From assembly GCA_025738555.1 (NCBI GenBank), contig JAOVFP010000016.1, positions 186,001 through 250,000 of the forward strand: DNA of 64,000 nt, given 5' to 3'. The notes beneath the pieces are model-generated. The model was given only the letters and a program-made list of their open reading frames with translations, had not been told where the DNA came from and made no database searches. The position numbers and the translations under genes were made by a program. Within the stretch, counting starts at the first letter, position 1. Each line of letters opens with the position of its first letter. This document shows positions 47,498 to 59,583 of the stretch, one piece after another. The DNA is from Cyathus striatus (taxonomy: Eukaryota > Basidiomycota > Agaricomycetes > Agaricales > Nidulariaceae).

Positions 47498-48213
47498 AGA
47501 ATCTGTTTCACATTAAAGTGGAATTTTTCAAATAAGAACGATGGATTGTAAAGTAGGGTATATGCTCCGTCCTCAATGTTATCGAAATATAAACTTCGGA
47601 ATGTCAGTCTTTGAAGTTAATCTCGAAATGGGCAGCGTGGATTTCGTCCTATTCGGCAGTTATAGTCACACGATCAGACAGCTGTCTTCAAATCACTGTC
47701 AAATGATGCGTTTATGAACAGGACCCCTGATAACACCCCAAAATGCCTGTTCCAAGAATGTCAAGTTTTATCCGCACGTAAAATTTGCGAAAAATGCGTT
47801 TTTTTATTCGAAATTTGGTACAAAAGCAACCAAAATGAGTATTTCTCCTGGAAATTGGATCAGGTATAGCAAAAAATCGAAAGTTTCAAATATTTTGATA
47901 TCTTTTATAAAACAAATCTTCCATAATTCAGTCAAACGTGCGACGAGGATATTGTTAATAATGTAAAGACTCACCTCTGATTTTATCAGCAATTTTGGAA
48001 CAGGTACTTTCGTCAAAAACATAAATTTTATCTCGGTTTTTGACACAAATTTTGTCAAGTTTTATCCGGACCCCAGATCAGGCATTTGGGTGAATTATCA
48101 GGGGTCCTTTATGAACTACATATAGTTGACATATAGAGCTAGAGCTAATAATATCACGAATAAGAAGCTTAAAGCCCTCTTTCCAGACTCGACTTCCCCT
48201 TAATGCTACCACA
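47498..48213. other. Intergenic region before SDR C, with a direct repeat
   Basis: CCTGATAACACCC.AAATGCCTG, followed by TCCAAGAATGTCAAGTTTTA and CCGCACG, occurs at 47727-47780 and also at 47198-47240, about 530 bp apart. Both copies continue with AAAATCGT/AATTTGCG and TTTTTTATTCG. The repeat units are AT-rich and non-coding. They may be decayed element ends. Confidence 0.45.
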
Positions 48214-49567
48214 ATGAGGACGCTTCCATCGCTGCGCTTCATCACAGTCACACGCTCTAAACCAGCTCTCCTCTCTCGTATGCGTTACAACACAGGCCTG
48301 CAAAAACACACCTCTACCTTTTCCACATCATCTTTGAGTAGTGGAACTGCAGTGGTCACGGGTGCCTCACGTGGAATCGGACGCGCAGTAGCTTTACGTC
48401 TCGCTCAAGATGGATACAATATCTCAATTAATGACCTTCCTTCCAAAGTCGAAGGCCTGAGAGACGTGGAACGCGGTATTGTGAGTATAGGGAGGAAATG
48501 CTCAATCTCCGTTGGAGATGTATCAAAAGAGGAGGATGTTAAGGCATTGGTTAAAAGTGCAGTTGACGAGCTTGGAGGAGTTGACGTTGTATGTTCTTTC
48601 ATTCAAACTCGGTTATTAGGCTTACTAGGCATGGCATTCAGATGGTTGCGAATGCAGGAATATGTGCATTCAACCCCATAGTGGACAGTAATTATCTGTT
48701 TCCTTTCTGTTTAGCAGCGCAATAAACACCTGATCTCGATACCCATCTCATTGTGTAGTGCCCGTTGAGGAATTTGACAGACACTACGCAGTCAATATCC
48801 GTGGAGTCTTTCTGAGCTACAAATACGCTGCTCAGCAAATGATTAAACAAGGGAGAGGCGGAAGAATCATTGGAGCGTCTTCTATAGCTGGGAAGCAAGG
48901 TAATCTAGTTAAATTATCGATCGAATACGTTAGACGATCCCCTCATTACTAACGTGATGTCTCCAGGACATCCATATCTTAGTGGCTATGTTGCATCCAA
49001 GTTTGCAGTTCGGGGTTTAGCCCAAAGCGCTGGTAGAATATTTTCCTTGCGATACAGCAAGGATTCCACTAATAAAATCCTATTTGACCAGGATCAGAGC
49101 TTGGCAAATATGGAATCACAGTTAATGCGTATGCTCCAGGTGAATGTCACTTGAAAATTAATATGCCAGACATCTCAACGTGCTTCTACCATAGGCGCCA
49201 TAGACACTGATATGGGTATGTGATTATACTTTAATTCACGCTGTTACTCGTACTTACAATTATCGGTTTAGCTGATATGTTTAAAGAGGTGCTAGGAGAT
49301 GAAGCACCTGATTATGCTGCCAACCCAGTAGGAAGAATTGGTAATGTGGATGATATAGCGAGTCTTGTGTCATTCCTAGCTTCATCGAAGTCAGGGTTTA
49401 TAACAGGTATGTAGTTTCCTTCAATAACCTGTTATATGCGGTACCTTAATTTGACTTCCGAACGTAGGTCAAAGCGTGAGTTGCCTTGGTGTACTTAGTT
49501 TGTTACATAAATACTTATTACTATCATATACTAGATATCTATCAATGGTGGTGTTTTCTTCGATTGA
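48214..49567 (+). CDS. Short-chain dehydrogenase/reductase C, likely mitochondrial
   Basis: The N-end MRTLPSLRFITVTRSKPAL to about residue 40 is rich in Arg, Ser and Thr without acids, like a mitochondrial presequence, and is absent in SDR A and B. The core follows: [63 protein letters not shown] (Y-x3-K), [25 protein letters not shown] and stop at 49565-49567. All catalytic residues are present and the introns join in phase. It is a more distant paralogue of A and B. By family it would be an NAD(P)-dependent oxidoreductase; targeting to mitochondria is inferred from composition only. It ends 0.5 kb from the convergent esterase gene. Confidence 0.8.
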
Positions 49568-50101
49568 TCCTGCTGTTTCAACTTGTCTATCACAGAAAGG
49601 AGTGGTAATCATTTACTTCATTTACTGAAGGTCGAATTGTAAAATATAAATTTAACTGGTACTTACTACTACATTGTTCTACGAAAAACTCAGAGGGTAG
49701 AGAGGTGCTTCTGGTTGCGTGCTGGTGGTGGAAAGAGGCATGAAGATCTTCGCTTTCCTCTGTTTGCCGCCTGGTGACTCTGACCGGTGCTACCCGGCTA
49801 AGCTAAGGCGGCCGGCAGCCTGCTGTAGCTTAGTGCTTGGCAGCCGGTTAAGTACTGAATATTTTAATTTAAGTCTCGACATTTCGGCTTTCCGGCATAC
49901 GGATTTTGTTCAACGACAAGCAATCAAAGTTGAGCATGAGTCTCTGGACATACCACTGTTTAGTTCCGAACAAGCACCTTATACTATTGTGTAAAACAAT
50001 GATTGCCATATGCAATAGATTTGAAATCATAGACTATACATCGGAACTTTCACTAAGCCTTTTCGTCATCGACGTAGACTTAGTGAAGTACATGTGCTAC
50101 A
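49568..50101. other. Convergent intergenic spacer
   Basis: About 530 bp between the stops of SDR C (plus) and the esterase (minus). It should hold both 3' UTRs. A 91-codon open frame at 49719-49994 shows no recognised domain and is not called as a gene. GGCGGCCGGCAGCC at 49808 is a small GC-rich patch. Confidence 0.4.
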
Positions 50102-52692
50102 TTAAGCAGGATACAACTGCATAGATATGTTGTTAAGCAACTGTATCTCCGACGTTCTGAAGTCATCCGTGGTAATATTAACTGAAGGCGACGGGTCGAA
50201 AAACGTGAACATAGGCGGCGCCTTGGAAGACGAATTGTAAAGGGGCCAGGGAGTTGACGAAAGTAAGCTGTTGTTACGCTTTGGAGAGTTTGGGTCCATT
50301 GTATTTACAAAGTTAACTGTATCGTTGATAATTAGCAGATGATTTATAACTTTGTAACAGAATGAAGCCTAACTGAGAGCATCTAGTCCAAGTGCAATAG
50401 CGTCCGGGTCCAAGCCATAGAATTCAACAATATCAGTGCTATGGAAAGAACCGAGGAATGGAGTATCTTTGTCCCGTTTGAACACTAGCAGTGAGAATAT
50501 TAAACGAACTCGTATATTTTCTATATAGTTAGGGGACTCACAGAACCCGTAAGTTGGCTGAGTTTCAGCGGCGGCCTGCATAAGGAATCGCCTGGGACCT
50601 TGGAACTTCAGGTCTCCCAGGAACGCTGCAATTCGTTTAAATTCGGGGCTGTGTTAGAAATAATTATAAGAAGGTCTACAGATCCATTTAATTTGAACGT
50701 ACGTCGCTGCGTTATCAGACCCAGTGTCGAATGGCGAGCCCTGCAAGCCAGTCAGTACTCGGCCCGAATGCTAGTGTCTAGCAAACACCAACCTTTGTGA
50801 TATCAGAAGGATAAGCACTCATAATTGCGTCCAACTGATCATCTGTAACACCAGGAAGACATCTACATAGGTGAATAATTAGCGAGATGATTACCGCTAC
50901 AAAGGTGTTCTACTTACAGAGTAGATACGTAATCGCGAAATTCGGCGTCAGTCCTACGTGATGGTTAAGATGCAGGCTCAAATTTAATCCTTTACGAACC
51001 ACAACTTACGTGACGTTCAGACTTGATAAAGAAAACACGCTAGAATATTCAGTAAGATATAGTTAGATGAATTATACATGTCATGTAAAAGAAAGTTAAA
51101 CATACGTTGCCTCGTCGTCTGTATCACCGTGAATAATTGGTACCTACGTTCACATTAAACAACGAAAACATTGTCTAGCAATATGTAACACGAACCTTAG
51201 CATATAGCCCCTTTTGAACAGAAGTCATAGGTCCACGAGAAATGAATGTACCGTCAATAGTTGGTTCAAATGCGTTCCGTAGGCTTTGATATGAGTATAT
51301 ACTGGGAGTATTGTTGACGGCGGTCATAAGGGAATCAAATGGGACATCGCGGAGACATGCGAAAGTATCTTGTGTTCCATTACAGCCAGTATCGGAGACG
51401 AGTTGATCATATACGGGTTGTTGTTCTGTGATAGCATTTAATGTCGTTGTTGAGCCAGATTCCTGCATTAATTAAACATTGAGAGGAAGTTGGTTAATAT
51501 GATATTTAAGGAACATACCATAACAGCAGCACGGAACAATCCTTCTGCGTTCCCGTCGTTGATAACTAGGTGAAGGGCTGCAGATATAGCTCCTGCGCTC
51601 TCTCCCCATCTATTTAGTCGTAAAGTTGATGACAAATATCTATGGTGTATATCATAATGAACTTACATCGTCACTCTCTCAGGATCTCCCCCAAAGTTAT
51701 GGATGTATTTCTGGATCCATTGCATAGCAAATCGTTCTAGATATTATGTAAATAAGAATTTAAACGCCGTAGAATAATGCAATTGGACGCACGGTCTTTC
51801 AGGCCTACGTTTCCGGCACCATTTGCCTGAGCTTCTTTACCTCCAAGAAATCCAAATGCTAAGATTGTTAGAGCTCCAGCGTAGAGGGACAAAGTTTGAT
51901 ATCTTACCATTTGTGCGATAGTTAGCAGACACATATATGATCGGTTCATCGAGAGCGAGAGACCGGTTGACGACGGTATCTCCAGGATAAAAGGAGGTAT
52001 CTCCAAATTCGAATCCACCTAAGTATCTGGAGATGAGAAATATATAGTAGTATAAGCTGATGTGACGTGTACCGCCGTAAATCCACTGCGTTATGAAATA
52101 GGTATAAGCCACGTGTGTAGAGACACGAATAAAGGCAACTTACGAAGACGACTGGGAGCTTCTTACTATCACCTTTGGTTGATGCAGGCATTATAACGTT
52201 AACAAAGAGGCCTGCAAATCTTTTAGACTAAACTTGTATGCAGACGAATATGAAACATCATTACAATCTTCAGAAGTCGGTATTGGCGGAGGAGAAAGAT
52301 GGGATGTGGCACTCTCAGGTATATTGAGAGATGGTGGAACAGTCAAAATTGCAGCTTGCTGAGGACATGCAACTCCATAATTGCCCGCTCTGTGAATCCC
52401 GCTGAATGCGACGGGGGGCATCGGAGGAGCAAAACGTAACTTTCCGACGCTAAGGGCAGAATATGCCAGTTAAAGCTAGTGGCGTACCGAAATGTGATTT
52501 CACTTACGGAGGAGCTGCAAATGGCATTCCTAGGAACTTGGTTGTATTTTCATTCTCGACGCCCTCGAAAGATCCGTAGTCCAGTTTCACGACCGGTCCT
52601 GATGTATTGGATGAAGGAGCTGCATGTGTATGAACGGGAGTCCTAAGAAGCAAGGCTGCCAACGACAAACGAGTCAGTAGTGGTGCTTTCAT
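50102..52692 (-). CDS. Secreted type-B carboxylesterase/lipase
   Basis: Starts MKAPLLTRLSLAALLLRTPV, a clear signal peptide; an upstream ATG at 52779 would add 29 residues and bury it. The family blocks follow: YGSFEGV, FLGMPFAAPP, PVVFV then YGGG.EFGD, IIYVSANYR, LAFGFLGG, GNVGLKDR and FAMQWIQKYI. The nucleophile elbow WGESAG (Ser near 51590) is followed by PIIHGDTDDEAT with the acidic residue and FHSTDI with the catalytic His. The C-end reads LLNNISMQLYPA. Some ten short introns interrupt it, and all domains appear intact. It would hydrolyse esters outside the cell. Type-B esterases with this layout in fungi act on lipids, sterol esters or aromatic esters; the substrate here is unknown. Several N-x-S/T sites suggest glycosylation. 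Confidence 0.85.
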
Positions 52693-52779
52693 ACTGTGAA
52701 TAGGAACGCTAGGGATTGAAGATGAAGATGTTAAAGCGAAGTGCGTTATGCTTGCGTTTATAAACGACTTTCGGTGCAC

Positions 52780-53980
52780 AGGTATCCTGACACGACTCTA
52801 ACATTCGGGATAATGTTCGGTGCCCTGCTCATCGGAATAAACGAAAGGTCCGTGGAGTCCTGCTATGAATTGAGCACTTGGCCTAATTAGCGAATTGATG
52901 AAAATCTTGCCGGAATTCGGCACAATATGTACTACTCTTGCCTGTACGTGTGTACCATTCATAGACCGAAAGTATTGCTAAAATATCTAAAACATTAAGT
53001 ACTTTAGACATTTTTTTTATCGACTGTACTTCTCATAGACGAGATAATTATTTTAATTAGTTTTAAGTTTTAAGTGTGTACACAGTAGTGGAATTGTGTC
53101 AAGCGTACCGAGATCCACCGCCAGGCTTCGGCGCTCCAGCGATCAATCCGGCTTATTCTGGTCCGTCATTCTCATCAGCTGAACCGCAGCACGAATATTA
53201 TAATAATGACCAAAAGGAGCGAGATTGGAGCAACATGCTATCCCCGTCCGACTTTCCCACTCCAGTCTCCTAGACCAGTTTTTAGTTGCTATCAGACACC
53301 TTTATAAACCTATTAGTATATGCAAGCTTTACCAATGCGATATAGGCTGTGCCAGACGTAGACGGTAAAGAAATCATACATGTATGTAGTGAAAAGGTGA
53401 AACCAGCCCTCTACCTCTCAAAGTTATGAGTGTTTTAAACTACAGTTTCATCAACGATCATGGAGAAATAGGCTCAGGCTCTGGCATTGCATAATATGTA
53501 ATAATATTTGCTCCACTCACAATGTAGATTTTTATCACTATACACTGAATAGAGTGAGTAAAATGTGTATGGCGTGCGTTTCGACACGTTTCAAGATAGT
53601 TACTACGTAAGTATACCTCTTGCGCGTTGATCTTCCAAACTGGTAGACCTCCAGATCTAGCTATTATATCAAGTTAGCAAATGTCGATCTTTGAGATACG
53701 TAACTTAATTGAGCACTGAAACGTGGCAAGAAAATCAATGATTTTGGAGCTGGTCGGGTGAGTTTAAGCGGAATTCAAATATTCATCCCAGATTAGATGT
53801 ATGTAGATCATATTTGTACTGTACCTGTACTTTGAATGCGACGACTCGTTTCTCTGCTAAGCATCTAAGATACTGTATGAGGAATAAAAGATCTGCCTGC
53901 TTGGAATCTGTCGTTTACTTAACTGGTAGCTGACCTTTCCGAACTAGCCCCAGCTTGAACTTTCGGCGCGCAGAAAGAGT
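52780..53980. other. Intergenic stretch with an orphan exon-like frame
   Basis: About 1.2 kb upstream of the esterase. Frame 53076-53273 ends RDWSNMLSPSDFPTPVS and is Pro/Ser/Tyr-rich, like the tail of a fungal regulatory protein. No acceptor-linked upstream exon was seen, so it could be a pseudogene remnant or chance. The rest is without recognised features. Confidence 0.3.
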
Positions 53981-53985
53981 ACAAT

Positions 53986-54028
53986 CAAAGTATTGTTACC
54001 CGTTAACTTAACGGGTAACAATACTTTG
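53986..54028. repeat. Perfect 43-bp palindrome
   Basis: Two 21-bp arms, CAAAGTATTGTTACCCGTTAA and its exact complement, meet around a single C at 54007. No sequence nearby looks like a mobile-element partner. Such a perfect arm pair is unlikely by chance and would fold into a long hairpin if single-stranded. Confidence 0.9.
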
Positions 54029-54289
54029 GTGTTAAATCCTACTTATATGGCTTGTAATCTTCACATGACGGGTATATACACATAATCCAAGTCTTATCAA
54101 GGTCTCTAATTCCCCATACATTGTGACAAGTAGATACTCTGGTCATTTGGACTCCCCTATAAGGCAATTTGTGGATCGGGTTTGGGATCTCACTCTCTGG
54201 GCACCTGATTGGCTGATGCTATTTGGGTGACACTTTGTGACCGGTTCGTAATCGATGCCATGTGACAATGTAACACATTGCTCCCTAAG

Positions 54290-56150
54290 CCTTACAACTC
54301 CATAGCTTCATGTCACTCCTCGTAGACAAGCTTTGTAGCCGTGTCCACCACCTCATTTGTCTCACCCACAACGAGCTCTCTTTCCTTCTCGCCTGCGTCT
54401 CTACCAGACTTTGCTGCTGTGAAAATCGGTGTCTTCCAAACCTCCTCCTCCCCTCCGCTACGTCTCGATGACAACACCTCATTCCGCTGGTAAACATGGA
54501 CCCCCCCTCCTGCCCAAATGAGCTGTTTTTAAACATCGCACCTCAATGAGCCCCACCACCTCAATGCTAAGCGCTAACCCCTCTCCCCTTCATCCTCGCC
54601 GCCCTTTTCCCACAGAAACAGTGTGTGCTGTCGCCATCGACATCATCTAGCACAACCATCGTTCTCCGTCGTATCCCCGTGTTGATCTATCTTGCTTCTC
54701 GGTTTCTCTAGACCCCATCGTCATTTCCTCCTTCCCACCACCTACGGTTCTCATCCCACATCATAGGTGCCACCTGTTCCGTGTTATTCGTCGGGTCTAT
54801 CCCCTGTTCAAGGTGCACACGGACGTTCTTGTCCTCATCATCGACGGAGGCCACTGCTCCAGCCTCAAACTGCTACCCCGTTGTATCAACATATCAATGT
54901 CACACCATCGGCATCCCGGCACAACAGCACCACCGACATCTTTACCCCCCCTCTCCCTTTCTCCTCCCCTTCACCCCTCATCGCAACATGGTAGCGGACT
55001 CTACCACCACCTCAACAATGAATCAACACGCCGTCCCTGTCTCCAGATCAACACCTCCAAGTCCACCGCCACCTTAGGTTACGTCATTTTCGTGCTCGCG
55101 TCAACGCTGCGTCTTCCAGCCCCTCCTCCCTCCTCTCTTCACCTGCGTCAAGATGACGACCATGCATTAGGCAAGAACGGCGTTGATGCCACATCATCAA
55201 GCATTCCTCCCTCCCTCCTCCCCTGCGTCACAACGACAATGACGACTGAATGTCTTCGCAATGCCGTCGACGCCAAGCCAACCATCGCTACCACCCACCG
55301 CCATTACGTCCTCCTTTTACACCAGGCGTCAGCAGCAGCGCCACCTACTTGTCCTCTTCGCCGTCTCCCACCACTGCACTACCATCTCCACCGGCCCCTC
55401 CTCCCACTTCGCCCTCTCCTACTGTCTCCTACCACGGTACCTCCACTGCTGCCACGCGTCCACGCGTCCCCACCTCCTTCACTGCCATCACGTCCCCATG
55501 CATCACCACACTAGCGCCGTCTCGTCACCATCTCTGCCAGTTCATGCATATCAAGTATGATGGAGATGACGAGGGATGGAACGATGGATTTGTCGGCGAC
55601 TGCCCGACTCCTTACCTCAACAAATCGCAGCTCCCAAACACGAACTCCCTCTCCCCCTTATTCCTCTGCCCACTCATCTCACACCGACTGTCTCCTTCCT
55701 TTGTCATGTCGACGTGGCATTGCCACATCGACGACCTCCAGGCTCAACCGCGCCACTGATGTCTTTATCCCCTCTAGACTCCTCCCCTCCTCCCCCTCAC
55801 TCCAACACGCGATGCACGGCGGTCTCAACCACCACACCCATTATTCCTGTCCCTCTCGCCTCCCAATCCTTCCCGTACACTTATCATCATTATGCATTCA
55901 GGTACTCGGCCAAAAAGTTGTATGACTTGTTAGACCATGTTCTGCGTACGTTTTCCGAATCGTCGACTAATGTTCTTAACTCACTTACTTTCTCCTGCTG
56001 CTCGTTTCAGGCTCGAGCAACTAACATAGCTTCACCGCAGCCCACCACGACCTCCATCACCATTTCGACTATCCCACTCTCCACCCCCGCCATCGTCTCG
56101 GTATCTCCATCCTATCTATTCATCCCTCTTGGAACCGATTATAGGGACGT
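54290..56150 (+). repeat. Pyrimidine-rich block with internal duplication
   Basis: About 1.9 kb strongly enriched in C and T on the plus strand, with CCACC, CTCC and CATC runs. Open frames of up to 233 codons appear in all plus frames because stops are rare in such DNA; the predicted proteins are Ser/Pro/Thr/His-rich and have no domain. Two segments, near 54900-55000 and 55705-55800, share ACATCGnCnnCCnGGCnCAAC...GACATCTTTACCCC-like text, suggesting an old duplication 0.8 kb apart. It may be part of an uncharacterised repeat family. Confidence 0.5.
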
Positions 56151-56531
56151 ATAGGCCGAAAGTCAGTTATTACTGTAATATAATACCGTATACTACACCA
56201 AGACTACGACATTATACACCTGTAATTTAAAATGGTTACCTTTAACCTTCCATAAGCATCGTTTTATCCTGCCCCCACCCTCACCCCCGTTCTGAATTTA
56301 CTCTGCTAATTCGAGTCGCTGCCACATTTATTTTTCTTCCATTCAAAGTTGTTATTCATTTTATCAGACAATGGTATAAAGCCCTTTTTTTTTCAACCTT
56401 CGTTCTTGCAGTCATTATCCACCGCGTGGTTTAAATGGTGACTTAGATTTACGTCGCTAACTTGCGGTTTCGGCACAGAAGACCATGGTAGTACATTTTT
56501 TTCGATGGTATATTATATCAAGGTATCCAAG

Positions 56532-57293
56532 CTAAACGCATAAAATGATAACAGGCTGAATGAACGATAGTAGATGGACAGGCAATGGTGGAGACATCGG
56601 AAACAACAGTAAGTGAGAGGGATAAACTCCACGAGATGGACTATCTGCAGGATTCTGCTTCGTCGAGATCCACTTGGGTATAAAATGAATATTGTACGCG
56701 CTGCATATCGAAAGAATCTCCCGCATAATGATACTCTCATGGGGGTTCCGTGCAGATTTGGATTGGAGGGAATTCACGACCCCGCCACTATCCGAGCGTA
56801 ACGTGATATCAGCCGACCGATAACCAGCAGCAACCAGCGTTCGTAAGCCCAGCTCCACTGCAACCATCTCTGCCCAGCTTGTGTCACGACCTTCCTTCTT
56901 CCATCCTGGGATTAACTTCCATGCACGCCAGCGCCCATTACTGATGAAACCGATGCCGGTCTTGGATGCATCGACGAAGATCTCACAGGCTAATCGCCGA
57001 GCTGCAATTTCAGTCTGCAGGGGCAGATTGTTCGACCTCTGCGGGGACCTCCAGTTCAGAAGAAGATACTTCTGTAGGTTTGTACGTTGCCTGCGTGTAG
57101 TACTATGAGCGCGGGTACACAATGCACGAACCCGATCCAACTCTCTAGTGTTACCGGGTTCATGAGCAGCAGCCATAAGGGCCTTCAACGTCTCTAGATT
57201 TTGAGGACCATAATCCTCTTTTGGAGATGGGGCTGAATAAGGTACCGATAATAGCGAAACGGAGGCCCTGGCGTATTCAGAACTAATAGACAT
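56532..57293 (-). CDS. RNase H-like domain protein, retroelement-derived
   Basis: A 253-residue intronless frame, starting MSISSEYARASVSLL. RNase H features: FVDASKTGIGFI with the first catalytic Asp, EMVAVELGLRTLV with the Glu, TLRSDSGGVVNSL with the second Asp and QNPADSPSRG with the final Asp. Related RNase H frames occur in retroelements of mushroom-forming fungi. No reverse transcriptase is found on either side, so it is an isolated fragment or a freed domain. It differs clearly from the RNase H of the two Ngaro-like copies (VDVSLTGLG, FSDSGN). The frame is intact and all four acidic positions are present. Confidence 0.65.
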   Translation of the reverse strand: MSISSEYARASVSLLSVPYSAPSPKEDYGPQNLETLKALMAAAHEPGNTRELDRVRALCTRAHSTTRRQRTNLQKYLLLNWRSPQRSNNLPLQTEIAARRLACEIFVDASKTGIGFISNGRWRAWKLIPGWKKEGRDTSWAEMVAVELGLRTLVAAGYRSADITLRSDSGGVVNSLQSKSARNPHESIIMREILSICSAYNIHFIPKWISTKQNPADSPSRGVYPSHLLLFPMSPPLPVHLLSFIQPVIILCV

Positions 57294-58770
57294 AGGATAA
57301 ATCGTCGTGAAGGGAGCGGGGATAGAGGTTTAATATGGATCTGGGGGAGATAAGCAACCTTGACACAAAGTATATCGGAGCACTGGATGGAAAAGCGTTA
57401 GAAACAATCCATAAATTTGGAAAGTAAGTCCCGCGTACGAAGAATGATGTGATATGGACGGCGGATTGACTTCTGTGGTAGAGGGTACCAAGATATAGAT
57501 GGCGGAAGGAATAATAAACACTGTTAATGTATAGTCTGGTCTCTATACATGTACATTGAATAGAGGGTATGCTGACTACTCAGTGGACCATATGCCTTCC
57601 ACAAGGTTATTCCAACAGCATTGTTAACTCGGATCTTGATATATCTATTTCCAAAGCGCTACAACAGCTACTTGACATGTTGAGGGTCCCTGATGCCTAT
57701 CAAGAAGCTGGAAGCCCTGGGCTTAACGCCTTTGCCAGCACTGCAAGCAGTCCAAACGGGACAAAAGGAAGCACGCAGAATGGAAAATGCATTCCTCTGC
57801 TGTGTATTCCCCATCATTCTAGGTAAACCCCTGTCCAGTCTGACCAATAATGCTCCCTAAACAAGTTTTTCACTGTACACCCAGTGACCCATAACCAATT
57901 ACATTCTGACGACAGAATTGGAATTCAATTACCTATCTAGTCTATTGGGCGTCTTCAAGTTGCCGGCTAGCAGAAGTGTCAAGAATAGACAAAAGCTCAG
58001 ATAAAACCCAACGAGAATAATACCTGCAGTCTTAAACAAGTCAATATACATCGGGAAAATAAATGCTTCAAATCGAAGTATTAATGAAGTTGACTACTGA
58101 CAAAGGAGTTTACGGAAGAGAAACTTACGTTCAGTACTTCCGTTATTGAGACTAAAACTCCCTTCTCAAAACTCCGCAGTTGCCTGAGCTTGGACGACCG
58201 ACGATAGGACAGTTTTTCGACGAAGTCAGATTGTTACGCATGCGTACACGCCACGTGACTATGTGACCGAGGACGCGGACGCGCCCTCGACGCATGTCAA
58301 TGTGCGTGTTTTTTGTTTTCATCAAATCTCCAATAGAATGAAATGCGCAGATTCCATTTGTCTATCACTTTCGTAATGTCGGAAGCGGATGGTGGCGCTT
58401 GATAGTAATGAAGAGCAATAGGATCATTCTACCACCCATTGAGGGATCTACAACTCATACCGCCACAATCTATCATATAAAATCTTAAATCATATGGACT
58501 ATTACCCCACGTTAACGTGGATCCTCTAGAACTCTGTCTCCTTGACCCATGCGAATGACATCAAGTCCAAAGCAGGAACCTAGTCCTTAGTCAGACGAAA
58601 TCAGCGGCATGGAAATGACATTATATCAACTGGCCCACCTGGACGATATGACATTGTGGTGTCAAACGGGAAACCAATCGACTCCACACTAAATGGCTTC
58701 AAAGCCTCCTCGAGACATCTTGTGTATGGCAAGTGAGAAAAGCTTAAAGGCCCCGTATATCCAAGGGCAC
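57294..58770. other. Intergenic region, 1.5 kb
   Basis: No recognised gene. CCACGTTAACGTGG at 58507-58520 is a perfect 14-bp palindrome. A frame at 57569-57826 is short and unrecognised. CpG is more frequent here than in the transposon regions. Confidence 0.35.
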
Positions 58771-58778
58771 TCTATGCG

Positions 58779-59060
58779 CTATATTTCAATGCTCGTCCAA
58801 GGTTCTTCTGAGATGTCGATAATATTATCTACGAATGTCAACCGATACTGAACTTCGGGATTTTGCCCATTGGCAATTGCTGAAAGCGCAAGTAGAGTAA
58901 TGATCAATATAACAATGTAGTAGGAAACATGGATGCTATTATATGCTTACTGTTATTGTTTCTATCTTTTGTGCTGGCCAAATATCGCGGTCCGTTATTG
59001 TGAGCATGGTCCAAAAATATGTGTGGAGGAAGTTAATTTGGATTTCTAGGAGAATGGTTT
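58779..59060 (-). pseudogene. Possible 3' gene remnant
   Basis: Minus-strand segments read PPHIFLDHAHNNGPRYLAS and, across a GTAAGC-to-TTTCAG intron, NPEVQYRLTFVDNIIDISEE and PWTSIEI before a stop at 58779. The phase joins cleanly and the residue pattern looks protein-like. Upstream, a TAA lies three codons before PPHIF and no acceptor separates them, so the rest of the gene is broken or missing. I do not recognise the family. A competing frame through the same introns ends at 58838. Confidence 0.3.
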
Positions 59061-59583
59061 ACTATTGAGTTGGGCTTACTGCGGGATGACGTAAGCTTTA
59101 TACTTATCATTATTATTTCGTTCACTGACCGTCTTTATAGTATCCTATATTCAATTGTTTTCATCCGTTCACTGTCTCATAAAGTAAGTCTATGACGACA
59201 ACGTTGTGATCGCGCAACATGATATATCCCTGTCGACCTCTCGCTCATTTAAATCCACAGGCTACATATGCACTTGTATACTCGTTTCACAATTTTTTAT
59301 TCATTTGTGAGTGTCTTCTCTATGCAGAATATCGAACTATGTAGGTGGTGGTTGCTAGGGAGAGGGGGGCTGTTCAGGCCACTGTACATACATACTTCAT
59401 GTACACGAGCTGGAAAGAAAGACGCAAAAATGATTTATAGAACCAATACGGCAATCTATTACTAGTGGTAGATGTCCTTAGTCAGCGTCCCATCGGGGTT
59501 ATAAAATTAGGTTGACGGGCCCGGTATCGTACACTGCGCATCTGCAGTCTCTTATGTACGCCAAGGTAAACGGAAAGCTTTAT

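Noticed and set aside
54285..54536. 83-codon minus-strand frame beside the palindrome
   Set aside because: No domain; it lies in the edge of the pyrimidine-rich block where chance frames are common.
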